DNA of 64,000 nucleotides. Origin: Mangrovicella endophytica. GTDB lineage: Bacteria > Pseudomonadota > Alphaproteobacteria > Rhizobiales > Rhizobiaceae. A model generated the notes under the pieces. That model saw nothing but the letters and a program-made list of their open reading frames with translations, had not been told where the DNA came from and did not search any database. The stretch covers positions 248,001-312,000 of the forward strand of contig NZ_PKMZ01000002.1 in the NCBI RefSeq assembly GCF_002893625.1, written 5' to 3'. The position numbers were made by a program, and so were the translations under genes. Of this stretch, positions 45,970 to 59,613 are shown piece after piece. The first letter of the stretch is position 1. Each line of letters begins with the position of its first letter.

Positions 45970-46380
45970 AATCTCCGCGCGGCGGTCCAGGTGCTGCGCG
46001 AGCACAAAGGCTGCATCGTGAACACTTCCTCGGTCTCCGGCCTCGGCGGCGACTGGAACCACAGCTTCTATTGCGCGGCCAAGGGCACGGTGACCAACTT
46101 GACCCGTGCGCTGGCGCTGGACGAGGCGAAGGCCGGTGTGCGCGTGAACGTGGTGAACCCGACGCTGGTCTATACGCCCTTCACCGCCGGTATGCAGGAC
46201 CAGCCGGAGCTGGTGAAGGCCTTCGAGGAGCGCATCCCAATTGGGCGCGGCGCCCAGCCGGAGGACATGATCGGCGCCTTCCTGTTTCTCGCCAGAGAGG
46301 ACGCACGTTTCGTCGCCGGCGTAAACCCGCCGGTGGATGGCGGCCTCTCCGCCTCCAACGGCCAGCCGAAGCTGAGCTGA
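45970..46380 (+). pseudogene. 5'-truncated SDR-family dehydrogenase
   Basis: From 45970 the frame reads NLRAAVQVLREHKGCIVNTSSVSGLGGDW, then FYCAAKGTVTNLTRALALD and RIPIGRGAQPEDMIG ending VDGG. This is the C-terminal half of a classical SDR (Ser of NTSS, Tyr-Lys of YCAAK, final VDGG), but the Rossmann nucleotide-binding half is missing. An in-frame TAG at 45964 lies just before, at the island border. A GTG at 45991 could start a 129-residue remnant. It cannot bind NAD(P), so it is almost certainly non-functional. Confidence 0.85.
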
Positions 46381-46421
46381 GCGCAGGCGCCTGGGGCGGG
46401 GCGGGGCGGGCGCGAGGCGGC

Positions 46422-49571
<3,150 letters not shown>

Positions 49572-49898
49572 GGCGCGAATATGGGCCCGCGGGCCGGATT
49601 CGAGAAGAGGCTCTTCATCCTTCGCTTACCAGTTGGCCTTAGCATCCTTATTGCCCGCTCGAGTTCCCGCGGGCACCCCGCCGCCCCTTGTCTCGCGTAT
49701 CCGGCGGCGGCGCATGCGGCGGTGGCTGCCGGCGTTTCGCGGCGGCCACCACCGGCCGCCCGTCCGCCCCCAGACTGAGGCTGGCGGCGGCCAGCCTCCC
49801 GCCAGCCCGATCCCCTAGTCTCCGCCGATTGACAGCGCCGGGCGAAGCGCCGAGAAGCGCGCGGCGACGCGCTTGGGCCGAGGCCGCCGGAGATCACG
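49572..49898. other. Intergenic region between uvrB and the SemiSWEET gene
   Basis: No gene is supported in this 327-bp divergent promoter region. A rhizobial SOS box (GTTC-N7-GTTC) upstream of uvrB was sought; only one GAAC half-site near 49663 was found, so LexA control is not supported. Confidence 0.5.
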
Positions 49899-50150
49899 AT
49901 GAACATCGAATGGGTGGGAAGCCTCGCGGCCGTCATCACGACGTTCTGCTGGCTGCCGCAGATCGTCAAGCTGATGCGCACGCGCCAGACCGCGGGCATC
50001 TCGCTCGCCAGCAACGCCTTCTTCGCCACCGGCGTGGCGCTGTGGCTGGTCTATGGCCTCGCCATCGGCTCGCTGCCGCTGATCGGCGCCAACATGCTGA
50101 CGCTGGTCTTCGTGCTGATCATCGTCGGCTACAAGCTGAGATACAGCTGA
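49899..50150 (+). CDS. SemiSWEET sugar transporter
   Basis: This 83-residue protein has three transmembrane segments and the PQ-loop (TTFCWLPQIVKLMRTRQTAGIS), as in bacterial SemiSWEETs that dimerise to carry small sugars. A Trp/Tyr-rich third helix (ATGVALWLVYGLAIG) follows. The stop shares a base with the ATG of the next gene (TGATG), so the two are coupled. Substrate unknown. Confidence 0.92.
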   Translation: MNIEWVGSLAAVITTFCWLPQIVKLMRTRQTAGISLASNAFFATGVALWLVYGLAIGSLPLIGANMLTLVFVLIIVGYKLRYS

Positions 50151-50509
50151 TGCTCGCTTTCATTGCCCGGCCGAGCGTCGCGCCGATCCTGCTGCTGGTG
50201 GCCTCCAACATCTTTATGACGCTGGCCTGGTACGGCCACCTGCGCTTCAAGGGCGTGGCGCTGCCGATCGTGGTCGCGGTGAGCTGGGGCATCGCGCTGG
50301 TGGAATACTGCCTGGCAGTGCCCGCCAACCGCATCGGCTCGGCCTACTATTCGGCGGCGGAGCTGAAGACCATCCAGGAGGTGATCACGCTCGCCGTCTT
50401 CGCGGTGTTCTCGGTGGTCTATCTGAAGGAGCAGCTGACGCTCGCGCACCTCGCCGGCTTCACGCTTATTGCTTGCGGGGCGGCGCTGATTTTCAAGAAC
50501 CCGTTTTGA
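50150..50509 (+). CDS. DUF486 (DMT superfamily) membrane protein
   Basis: This 119-residue protein has four hydrophobic segments and matches the DUF486 family: MTLAWYGHLRFKG, SWGIALVEYCLAVPANRIG, and YSAAELKTIQEVITLAVFAVFSV. The family is small and uncharacterised, distantly related to drug/metabolite transporters. It is translationally coupled to the SemiSWEET gene. Confidence 0.92.
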   Translation: MLAFIARPSVAPILLLVASNIFMTLAWYGHLRFKGVALPIVVAVSWGIALVEYCLAVPANRIGSAYYSAAELKTIQEVITLAVFAVFSVVYLKEQLTLAHLAGFTLIACGAALIFKNPF

Positions 50510-50601
50510 GGGTTCTTGGCCATTAAGAGGCGAGAGCGGACCAGTAGCTTGCGGCATAGATCGCATCGATCAGCGCTCCACTTCTTAGGTCGCTGCGGCA
50601 T

Positions 50602-50652
50602 AGTGTAGGGCGAGACGATCAGGTCCTTGTCGAGATCGTAGAGCCTGCGCCC
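50602..50652 (-). pseudogene. TIGR02300-like fragment
   Basis: Translated on the minus strand, this segment reads GRRLYDLDKDLIVSPYT. The intact TIGR02300 gene at 54344 has GRKFYDLGKDPAVSPYT, with 12 of 17 residues identical. No start codon or full-length frame is evident around it, so it looks like a decayed or partial paralogue. Confidence 0.5.
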
Positions 50653-50730
50653 GGCGGCGGGGCGCCGGCCGGAATTCAGCCGACGCCGTTGCGCAGGGCG
50701 GTTGTGGTGCTCCGGGCGCGGTTTATCCGT

Positions 50731-50779
50731 CGCTCGTCGCTCGTCGCTCGTCGCTCGTCGCTCGTGGCTCGTGGCTCGC
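50731..50779. repeat. Heptanucleotide tandem repeat
   Basis: Seven 7-bp units follow one another: five CGCTCGT, then GGCTCGT and GGCTCGC. It lies 70 bases beyond the histidine kinase 3' end. Such repeats can vary in copy number by slippage. Confidence 0.92.
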
Positions 50780-50849
50780 AGAGCGGGAGCGCACGGCCGT
50801 CGGCGGCGACGGCCTGCGCCGCGAGCCGCCGGGTGTCGCGGCTGTCTGC

Positions 50850-53800
50850 TCAGAAGCCGGGGGTGGAGGCGGAGATCGGCACGCTGATCGTGCAGTGGAC
50901 GCCGTCGGGCAGGAATTCGTAGCGGGTCTTGGCCTTCAACTGGTAGGGCAGGGCGTGTTCGATCAGCTCGCGGCCCTGGCCGGTTCCGTCCGGCGCCGCG
51001 CCCGGCTCCGGCATGACGACGCCGCGCTCCCGCCAATCGATATGGATCAGGGGCTGCGCGCCATCGCCGGGCGGCTCCAGGCGCCAGGTGACCTCCAGAC
51101 GCCCGGTAGCCTGGCGCAGCGCGCCGTATTTGGCGGCATTGGTGGCCAGCTCGTGCAGCGCCATGGCGAGCGTCTGCACCGTGCCCGAGCGGAGGCGGAT
51201 GCCCGCCGGCCCCTGCAGCACCACTCGGTCGGCCGCGCCATCGAAGACGCCGAGGCTGGCCATCTCGGTGCGGGTCAGCTCGTCGAAGGTGACGCGGTCA
51301 TGCTCCTGGAGGCGGGACAGCAGCCCCTGCACGCGCGCCAGCGCCGCCAGGCGGTCCCCGAAACTGTCGCGGAACTCCGGGAGATCGGCGGCGCGCCGCA
51401 TGGTCCTGTCGGCCATGGAGCTGACCACCGTGATGAGGTTGCGGGTGCGGTGCTGGAGCTCGGCGACGAGGACGGTCTGGCGCTCCTCCCACTCCCGCCG
51501 CACGGTGGTGTCCGTCATCGCGCCGACCATCCGGACCGCCCGCCCGGCCTCGTCATAGAAGAAGCGGCCGCGGCCGTGCAGCCAGCGGACCGCGCCGTCG
51601 GGATGAAGCGTGCGGAACTCGTGATCGAACTCGTGCCCGCCGTCCCGCGCCTGGCGCAGCGCCGCTTCGGCGCCGGCGCGGTCGTCCGGGTGGATGCGCG
51701 AGGCCCAGGCCTCGTAGCTCGGCGTCACCTCGCCGACCGCATAGCCCTCCATGCGGAAATGCTCGTCCGACCAGTGGATCTCCCCGGTGAGGACGTTCCA
51801 GTCCCAGAGCCCGAGCCGCCCGACCTCGACCGCGCTGCGCAGCCGCTCCTCGCTCTGCTCGAGCCGTTCCGTGGTGAGCTTGGCCGCGGTGATGTCGGAG
51901 CCGATGCCGCCGATGAAGTCCACCGCCCCGCCGTCGGCGACGATGGGGAAATCGGTGTCGCGCAGCCACCGGATCTTGCCGTCGGCGGGGCGCCTGATGC
52001 GGTATTCGAAGGCGACGTGCTGCCCCTTGCGGACGCGGCGGATGTTCTCGATCGCGCGCGGCCGGTCCTCCGGCACGATCAGCTCCAGCCAGGAGCGGAA
52101 ATTGTCGCGCGTCAGCGCCTCCTCGCGGCTGAGACCGTAGATCGTCTCGAAGGCGGGGGTGAGATAGGTCCATCGCAGCGCCTGCGCGTCGCGGATCCAG
52201 AGGATGTCCTGCGAGGCCTCGCCGAACTGGCGCAGCCGCTCCTCGCTCTCGCGCAGCGCCTGTTCCGCGCGCGCGCGCACGACCTCGGCCCATAGGCGCT
52301 CCGAGACCTCCTGCACCAGCGCGACCTCATCGTCGGTCCAGTGGCGCGGCTTGTCCTGGTGGATGCTGACGTTGAAGGCCAGCTTCCCGTCGACGAGCAG
52401 CGCCGGACTGAGCAGCGCCTGCACCTGCACGCTCGCGATGGCGGCGTAGCCGGACCCGGCGCCCAGCCGGCCGACATCGTCGACGCGCACGACACGCCCT
52501 TCGCGAAGGTCGTTCAGAACCTCGCCTTCGAAGTTCTCGAGCTTCACCACCGACGGGAAGGGTTGCGCCCCATCAGCCAACCAGCCGTTGAAGATGTGGG
52601 CGAGGCCCTTCTCGTGATCATATTCGGCATAGAGCACGCGGGACGCGGCGAGCTTCTCCCCGAGCAGCCGCGCGGCGACCTCGATCTTGTCCTCGGCGGC
52701 GGGCTGCGCCCGCATCGCGTCGCCCAGCGCGAGCAGGAACGCCTGCCGCTCCTCGCTCTCGCGCAGGGCGCTTTCGGTCCGCTTGCGCTCGCTGATGTCG
52801 TCGAACAGGATGGCGACGCGGCGCCGCTCGGGCTCGTCGACGCGGAAGGCGTAGACGCTGTACCAGCGGCCGAGCGCCTCCGCGCGCGCCTCGAAGCGCT
52901 TCGGCTCGCCGGTCAGCGCGATCTCCCCGTAGATGTCGAACCAGTGCTGCTCAAGCGCGGGCTCGAGCGCGCGCATCAGCTTGCCGGCGGCATCCTTCAG
53001 GCCGGTCTGGCGCTCGAAAGAAGCGTTCGCTTCGACAAAGCGGTAGTCGACGGCGCGGTTGGCATCGTCGAACAGCACCTCGACGATGCAGAAGCCCTCG
53101 TCGATCGTATCGAACAGCAGGCGGTAGTTGGCTTCGCTCTCGCTCAGCGCCTCCTGCGTGCGCTTCTGCTCGGTGACGTCGAGCGAGGAGAGCAGGATGC
53201 CGTCGCCCGCCTTGGCGATCGTCTGTGCGAACCAGCCGTCGAACTGCTCGTGGGCATAGTAATGCTCGTGCATGAGGGGTGGCCGGACTCCATCACCTGG
53301 ATGAACCTGTCCCAGACGCCCGATTCCACCACGGCGGGGTTTTCGGTCAGCAGCCGCCGGCCCGTCATCGGGCCCCAGCGGTCGTTCCACTGCTTGTTGG
53401 TCAGCACCCATTCGAAGTCGACGATGGTGTCGTTGTCGTCGCGCACCGCCTTGAAGAGCTGGATGATCTGCAGCGAAGCGTCGAAGGTCGTGCGCAGGAG
53501 GGAGATGATCCGCAGGAACTCCATCTCCGCTTCCTTGCGCTGATGGATGTCCTTGAAGGAGACGGAGAAGCTCTCATTGGCGGAGTGGAGGTCGGCGAAC
53601 ATGCGCTCCCGTACCGCGCTGCGCTCCTCGACCAGATACAGGCGGTCGATCACCGGGCCGAGGATGGTGGCATAGGTGCGCAGGAACTGGATCTCGTTCT
53701 CGCCGAACTCCCGCGGACTGGTATCGTCGACCTGAAGGATGCCGTAGGGGCGCTCGCCGGGCACGAAGATCGGCACGTTGACCAGCGCCACCACGCCGGC

Positions 53801-54142
53801 CTCCTTCATGAAGGCGGGAACGTCGAACCTGTCTTCCTTGGCGATGTCCTGCGAGATGACGGGCTCGCCGGCCCGGATCGAATAGGTTTCCGACGAGCGC
53901 TCGTCCATCGGCAGGCGAACCCGTCCGACGACGTCCGGCCCCCATCCGACCCCGGCCCGCAGGAAGAGCTGCTGCCGATCCTCCTCGATCTCGAAGACCT
54001 TGGCCCGTCCCGTTCCGAGCGCCTCGCCCACCAGACGGCAGGCCTCCATGAGCACCTCGTCGAGATCCTGCGAGCGAATGGCGAATTCGCCGAAATCGGC
54101 GAGCACCTGCTGGCGCTTCATCAATTCGTCACGGTCGGGCAT
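50850..54142 (-). pseudogene. Multi-domain HWE histidine kinase, single-base frameshift
   Basis: Joining two frames gives a 1097-residue sensor kinase: an N-terminal GAF domain (VLADFGEFAIRSQDLDEVL, VPIFVPGERPYGILQVDD), PAS domains (FEWVLTNKQWNDRWGPM, then YRLLFDTIDEGFCIVEV), a second GAF, two more PAS/PAC units, and the kinase core (ELQHRTRNLI, MALHELATNAAKYGAL, HIDWRERG with the W-x-E of HWE kinases). The frame breaks at a G4 run, 53276-53279: one extra G would restore ESGHPLMHEHYY. The total length plus one base divides by three. It is either a true disruption or a sequencing error. Confidence 0.85.
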
Positions 54143-54343
54143 CGCATCTCCGGAAGCGGCCAGGGCTTGCGACCAGGACCCGCGATGGGGTCCGATCAGC
54201 GGACACACACCGGTACACACTATCGGGGAGCGGGCCCATGGCAAACGGTCCGGCGCGCCCGGCGTTGAACCTCTCGCGGCGCATCCGGCCGGCAACCGGA
54301 TCGCCGGGGACCCTGCTCGCTTTGGCTGTGCCGCCCTGACGGC

Positions 54344-54772
54344 CTACTCGTCGTCGTCGCGGGTCGGGATGATCTCGTCGAGATTGTCGTCCTCATCGTC
54401 GTCGTCGAGCGCCAGGACGCGGTCGTCGTCCGCATCGTCGTCATCGTCATTGACGTCCTCGTCGTCGCCGACACCGTCGACATCGGCCACCGAGGACTGG
54501 GCGTCATCCTCGACATCGGCGAGGGACACCGTCTCGGCATCATCCTCGTCCTCGTCCTGCGGCTCGACGACAACCTCGTCCTCGGGCTTCTCGTCCCGTT
54601 TCACGTAGCGGGTCGCGGTGCCGTAGCGCGACTGCGTCGCCGGCGGATCGAAGAAGGAGAGGGGATAGGCCGTGCCCGTATAGGGCGAGACGGCCGGATC
54701 CTTGCCGAGATCGTAGAACTTGCGCCCGTTTTCCGGATCGGTGCGCTTGGTGCCGAGTTCGGGTCTGCCCAT
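54344..54772 (-). CDS. TIGR02300-family protein with long acidic tail
   Basis: This 142-residue protein has the TIGR02300 N-terminus (RPELGTKRTDPENGRKFYDL, then VSPYTGTAYPLSFF) and a C-terminal two-thirds made mostly of Asp and Glu. The family is found in alphaproteobacteria, and its function is not established. The ATG at 54772 gives the standard N-terminus MGRPELG. A partial copy of its motif lies at 50602. Confidence 0.9.
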   Translation of the reverse strand: MGRPELGTKRTDPENGRKFYDLGKDPAVSPYTGTAYPLSFFDPPATQSRYGTATRYVKRDEKPEDEVVVEPQDEDEDDAETVSLADVEDDAQSSVADVDGVGDDEDVNDDDDDADDDRVLALDDDDEDDNLDEIIPTRDDDE

Positions 54773-54905
54773 GGATGGCTCCTTGTCGGCGGGATTGGCG
54801 CCGGGGTTGATTGGCGGGGCCGCCGGCCGGGTGGCCGCGCGGGACATGCGGGGCGGCACGGCGCCGCGCCGGGCGGGCCGATGAGGCGCCGGCCGCGCAT
54901 ACGAA

Positions 54906-54941
54906 AAGGCCGCGGCGCGCTGAAAAGCGAACCGCGGCCTT
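54906..54941 (-). terminator. Rho-independent terminator of the csp gene
   Basis: AAGGCCGCGG and CCGCGGCCTT form a 10-bp perfect stem around a 16-base loop. On the minus strand it is followed by TTTTCGT. It lies about 100 bases downstream of the cold-shock gene. Confidence 0.8.
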
Positions 54942-55044
54942 GCCGATCGTGCCGAGGACGCCGCCGCTGCGCCGCGCCCGCCTGCCAGTACATCCGTGGT
55001 CAGGCGGGAGCAGCAAGGGGCAGCGTCGCTCGGCTGAGACGCTG

Positions 55045-55257
55045 CTAGTTCAGCAGCTCGAGATTGGAGGCGGAGAGCTTGCCCGTCCGCTGATCCGAGA
55101 CGAGGTCGAAGCTGAGCTTCTGGCCCTCGCGCAGATCGCTGAGGCCGGCGCGCTCGACCGCGCTGATATGGACGAAGGCGTCATGGCTGCCGTCGGCCTG
55201 CTCGATGAAGCCAAAACCCTTGGTGTAGTTAAACCACTTTACGGTTCCCTGAGACAT
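55045..55257 (-). CDS. Cold-shock protein, CspA family
   Basis: This 70-residue cold-shock domain protein starts SQGTVKWFNYTKGFGFIEQ (RNP1 KGFGFI) and has DAFVHISAVERAGL (RNP2). It binds single-stranded RNA/DNA. The ATG at 55257 follows GAAAGGT-type purines. About 140 bases of AT-richer DNA upstream may form a leader. It differs from the csp at 37307 in about half its residues. Confidence 0.96.
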   Translation of the reverse strand: MSQGTVKWFNYTKGFGFIEQADGSHDAFVHISAVERAGLSDLREGQKLSFDLVSDQRTGKLSASNLELLN

Positions 55258-55517
55258 GGGAGACCTTTCTACATAGAAAATCCGTCGGCCCGCACGCATT
55301 GCAGGGCCGTTATCGATCGAAACAATAGAATGAAGCGAGATGAACAGACGCTCAGGCGAGCGAAAAGCCAAATGATCAGGCTGTCTTCGATGAGTTCTAT
55401 ATGCGCCTTTGCGGCGGATTTATCAAGGAGCGGCCGGCGATATAATGAACAATACGCGGCGGCGGGCCGCCAGGAGCTGATTTCGACTGGCGGGACTTGG
55501 CGCCGCTCTGGCGCGGC

Positions 55518-56411
55518 TCAGGCCGGCTGGGATCGCCGCTTGCCCCATAGCGGCACCAGCTCCACGGCAAGGATGGCCGCGAAGATGAGGGCGCAGCCGA
55601 GGAAGCCGAGGGCTTGCATGCGCTCGCCGAGGACGAGGGCGCCGAAGAGGGCGGCGAACAGCGCCTCCGAGGACAGGAAGATCGCCGCCTGCGGCGCGCT
55701 GGTCCAGCGCTGGCCGATCGTCTGCAGCGAGAAGGCCAGCCCCGAGGAGAAGATGCCGGCATAGGCGATCTCCTTCCACACCGCGCCCAAGGCTTCGAGC
55801 GAGATCGGCTCCAGGAGGACAGCGCCAATAAGGGCGATGACGGCGGTGGTGGCGAACTGCACGGTGTTGAGGAGGAGCGGCCGGCCGGAGCTTTGCGCAT
55901 ATTTGCCGACGAGCAGGATCTGCAGCGACCAGAACAGCGCGCAGACGACGGTGAGGCCATCGCCGACCGTCAGGGCCGCCAGCGTGCCGCCGCCGAGAAG
56001 GGCGATGCCGATGAGGGCGGCGAGCGCCGCCGGCCAGACCACCCAATGCGCGCGGTGGCGCATGAGGACGAGGGCGAGCAGCGGCGTGAACACGACATAA
56101 AGGCCGGTGAGGAAGCCGGAGTTCGTGACGCTGGTGGTGAGAAGGCCGACCTGCTGCAGGATCGCGCCGGCAAACAGCACCAGCCCGGTGAGGACGAAGC
56201 CGCGCCAGGCGCCGGCCGGCATCGGCGTTGCGGCGGGTTTGCGCCCCTCCAGCCAGGCGAAGGGTGCGACCGTGGCGGCGGCGATGAGGAAGCGCGCGGC
56301 GACGAAGGTCCACGGCCCGACGCTCGCCATCGCCGCGGACTGGGTGACGAAGCCCATGCCCCAGATGGCGCCGGCGAGCAGCAGAAGGAGATTGGCGGCG
56401 GATCGGGTCAC
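55518..56411 (-). CDS. EamA-family (DMT) transporter
   Basis: This 297-residue inner membrane protein has ten hydrophobic segments in two EamA repeats. The N-terminal repeat reads LLLLAGAIWGMGFVTQSAAM, and the second contains AYAGIFSSGLAFSLQTIGQ and EALFAALFGALVLGE. The GTG at 56411 is chosen since the frame upstream is Pro-rich and non-membrane. Likely an exporter of metabolites; substrate unknown. Confidence 0.92.
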   Translation of the reverse strand: MTRSAANLLLLLAGAIWGMGFVTQSAAMASVGPWTFVAARFLIAAATVAPFAWLEGRKPAATPMPAGAWRGFVLTGLVLFAGAILQQVGLLTTSVTNSGFLTGLYVVFTPLLALVLMRHRAHWVVWPAALAALIGIALLGGGTLAALTVGDGLTVVCALFWSLQILLVGKYAQSSGRPLLLNTVQFATTAVIALIGAVLLEPISLEALGAVWKEIAYAGIFSSGLAFSLQTIGQRWTSAPQAAIFLSSEALFAALFGALVLGERMQALGFLGCALIFAAILAVELVPLWGKRRSQPA

Positions 56412-56658
56412 GGGCGGGGCTTTCTCAGGATGTGGGCCCGTGGCTAGCGGGACGGCCGGGCGAGGGCAAGCGGGCGCGGCGGCATCGGGCGAGGAGGGAC
56501 GCGGGGGCGGGTGATCTGGGGCGCGGCACGAGGGGGGGCATGAGGGGGCGGCATGAGGGGGCGCGCGCGGCATTCACGTCGGCGTGGCCCGGTGGTTTGC
56601 CGCGAACCGATCCGGCGCCCGGGCATTACGCTGAGGCAACCCTTTGGAGAGCGACCCC

Positions 56659-57348
56659 ATGATGCTGACCCGACGCACGATCCTTGCCGCCGGCGCCGCC
56701 ACCGCCGCGGCCGGCTTCCTCCACCGCCCGAACATCGCCCGCGCCGCGGCGCCCTTCACCCAGCCCAAGCTGCCCTTCGCCGAGGACGCGCTGGCGCCGG
56801 TGATCTCGGCGAAAACCGTGGGCCTGCACTACGGCAAGCACCACAAGGCCTACTTCGACAAGCTCAACAAGCTGGTGGAGGGCACGCCCTATGCCGAGAT
56901 GGAGCTGGAGAAGGTCGTGACGGGCGCGGCCGGCAAGCCGGCGGACAAGGCGATCTTCAACAACGCCGCGCAGGCCTGGAACCACGTCGCCTATTTCGAC
57001 CAGTTCAAGCCGGGCGGGCCGAACCGGCCGGAGGGCGAGGCGAAGCGCGCCATCGACGAGGCCTTCGGCGGCTATGACGGCTTCGTGGAGAAGACGGTCG
57101 CGGCCGCCGACACGGTGTTCGGCACCGGCTGGGTGTGGCTGACCCGCGACGACGCCGGCAGCATCGCGCTGGTCGGCTACGAGGACGGCAACAACCCGGT
57201 CGCCGTCGGGCGGCCGGCGCTGCTCGGCATCGATATCTGGGAGCACGCCTACTACCTCGATTACGAGAACCGGAAGGCCGAGCACATCAAGGCCGTCTTG
57301 GACAAGCTCGTGAACTGGCAGGTGGTGGCCGAGCGCATGAGCGCCTGA
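56659..57348 (+). CDS. Tat-exported Fe/Mn superoxide dismutase
   Basis: This 229-residue protein has a twin-arginine signal peptide (MLTRRTILAAGAATAAAGFL ending ARAA) and a full Fe/Mn SOD domain. Ligands are visible: GLHYGKHHKAYFD (first His), NNAAQAWNHVAYF (second His), and GIDIWEHAYYLDYENRKAEH (Asp and third His). Export in folded form fits a periplasmic SOD. GGAGAG precedes the ATG at 56659 by 7 bases. The metal (Fe or Mn) cannot be told. Confidence 0.93.
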   Translation: MMLTRRTILAAGAATAAAGFLHRPNIARAAAPFTQPKLPFAEDALAPVISAKTVGLHYGKHHKAYFDKLNKLVEGTPYAEMELEKVVTGAAGKPADKAIFNNAAQAWNHVAYFDQFKPGGPNRPEGEAKRAIDEAFGGYDGFVEKTVAAADTVFGTGWVWLTRDDAGSIALVGYEDGNNPVAVGRPALLGIDIWEHAYYLDYENRKAEHIKAVLDKLVNWQVVAERMSA

Positions 57349-57404
57349 GGGCGGCGGCCGCTTCGGCGCGGCCGCGCCCGTCCGTCCGGCTCAGTCGGGC
57401 GGAC

Positions 57405-58028
57405 TTAGGCCGGCTGGGCGGGCAGCCAGTCGATCGGCTGGAAGCCCGGCAGATGCTCGATGCGCTTTAGCCACGCCGTGATGCCCGGAAAGGCGGAAAG
57501 ATCGAAGCCGCCCTTGTCCGCCATATGGGTATAGGCATAGAGCGCGATGTCGGCGAGGCTCGGCCCGTCGCCGACCAGGAAGGGGCGTTCGTGCAGGCGC
57601 TGCTGCATGACGCCGAGCGCCTTGTTGCCGCCTTCGAGCGTTTGCGCGAGGCGTTCCGGCGTCGCCCCGGCGCGGCGCTCGGGATAGACATGGAGGGCGC
57701 GGCGCACGGCGATGTTCGGCTCGTGGCTGTATTGCTCGAAGAACATCCAGGCGAGCATCTCGGCGCGCTCGAAGGGGTCCTGCGGCACGAAGGACGAGCC
57801 CTTGCCGAGATAGAACAGGATGGCGTTCGATTCCGGCAGGCGGCGACCGTCCTCCAGCTCCAGCAGCGGCACCATGCCGTTGGGGTTCTTGGCGAGCCAT
57901 TCGGGCTTCTTCGTCGAGCCGTCGATGCTGTCCACCTCGACATGGCGGAACGGGCGGCCGGTGAGCGCCAGGAGGAGGCGCGGCTTGTAGCAGTTGCCGC
58001 TGGAATGCATGCCATAGAGGGTGATCAT
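57405..58028 (-). CDS. Glutathione S-transferase family protein
   Basis: This 207-residue protein has the GST thioredoxin-like N-domain (ITLYGMHSSGNCYKPRLLLAL, with the Ser/Cys active-site area and the cis-Pro NPNGMVPLLEL, then ESNAILFYLG) and the helical C-domain (GDGPSLADIALYAYTH). Typical of uncharacterised GSTs of rhizobia. The ATG at 58028 is the natural start. Convergent with the SOD gene. Confidence 0.93.
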   Translation of the reverse strand: MITLYGMHSSGNCYKPRLLLALTGRPFRHVEVDSIDGSTKKPEWLAKNPNGMVPLLELEDGRRLPESNAILFYLGKGSSFVPQDPFERAEMLAWMFFEQYSHEPNIAVRRALHVYPERRAGATPERLAQTLEGGNKALGVMQQRLHERPFLVGDGPSLADIALYAYTHMADKGGFDLSAFPGITAWLKRIEHLPGFQPIDWLPAQPA

Positions 58029-58275
58029 CGGGGTCTCGTCTGCGCTGCGTCGCGGCGCTGAAGGCAGCACACGACGTGGAAGCGTCGCCTGCCGGCTCGG
58101 CACGGCGCATCCTGACGCGCCCGACCGCGCCGTTCCAGCGCAATTTCCTGAAGCGTCTCATCAGCCGCGTTGATCACAGCTCCCACAATTGCGCGCTTGC
58201 GAGTGCGGGAGGGTGCGACTAGGGTCCGCGCGCCTCGCGGAGGTCCTTCGCGCGGGCATATCCCGTCAATCGTGA

Positions 58276-59496
<1,221 letters not shown>

Positions 59497-59529
59497 GCCC
59501 CCCCCCCGCAGGAGGCGACGATATGATGG

Positions 59530-59549
59530 CGGCGGGCTCTGGCCCGCCG
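59530..59549 (+). terminator. Hairpin terminator after the aminotransferase gene
   Basis: CGGCGGGC and GCCCGCCG pair perfectly across TCTG and are followed by TCTTCGTTTC. A run of ten C lies just after the stop at 59498-59507. The T tract is imperfect, so it is a moderate terminator. Confidence 0.65.
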
Positions 59550-59613
59550 TCTTCGTTTCGGTGGGGGGCGGGGTGCCGAAGACGAAGGCGCCCGGGGCGC
59601 CGGGACACTTTTC

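Larger units (their letters stand above)
50510..50849. other. Intergenic region with a repeat and a gene remnant
   Basis: Apart from the TIGR02300-like remnant and the heptamer repeat listed separately, this 340-bp stretch holds no supported gene. It separates DUF486 from the 3' end of the large histidine kinase. Confidence 0.6.

Noticed and set aside
49572-49898. LexA/SOS box upstream of uvrB
   Set aside because: Only a single GAAC half-site was seen; the GTTC-N7-GTTC consensus is not met.
50731-50779. Heptamer repeat as a CRISPR array
   Set aside because: The units are 7 bp and contiguous without spacers, so it is a simple tandem repeat.
59498-59507. Run of ten C after the aminotransferase stop as a phase-variable tract
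   Set aside because: It is after the stop codon and before a terminator, so it changes no reading frame. It is noted as sequencing-error-prone only.
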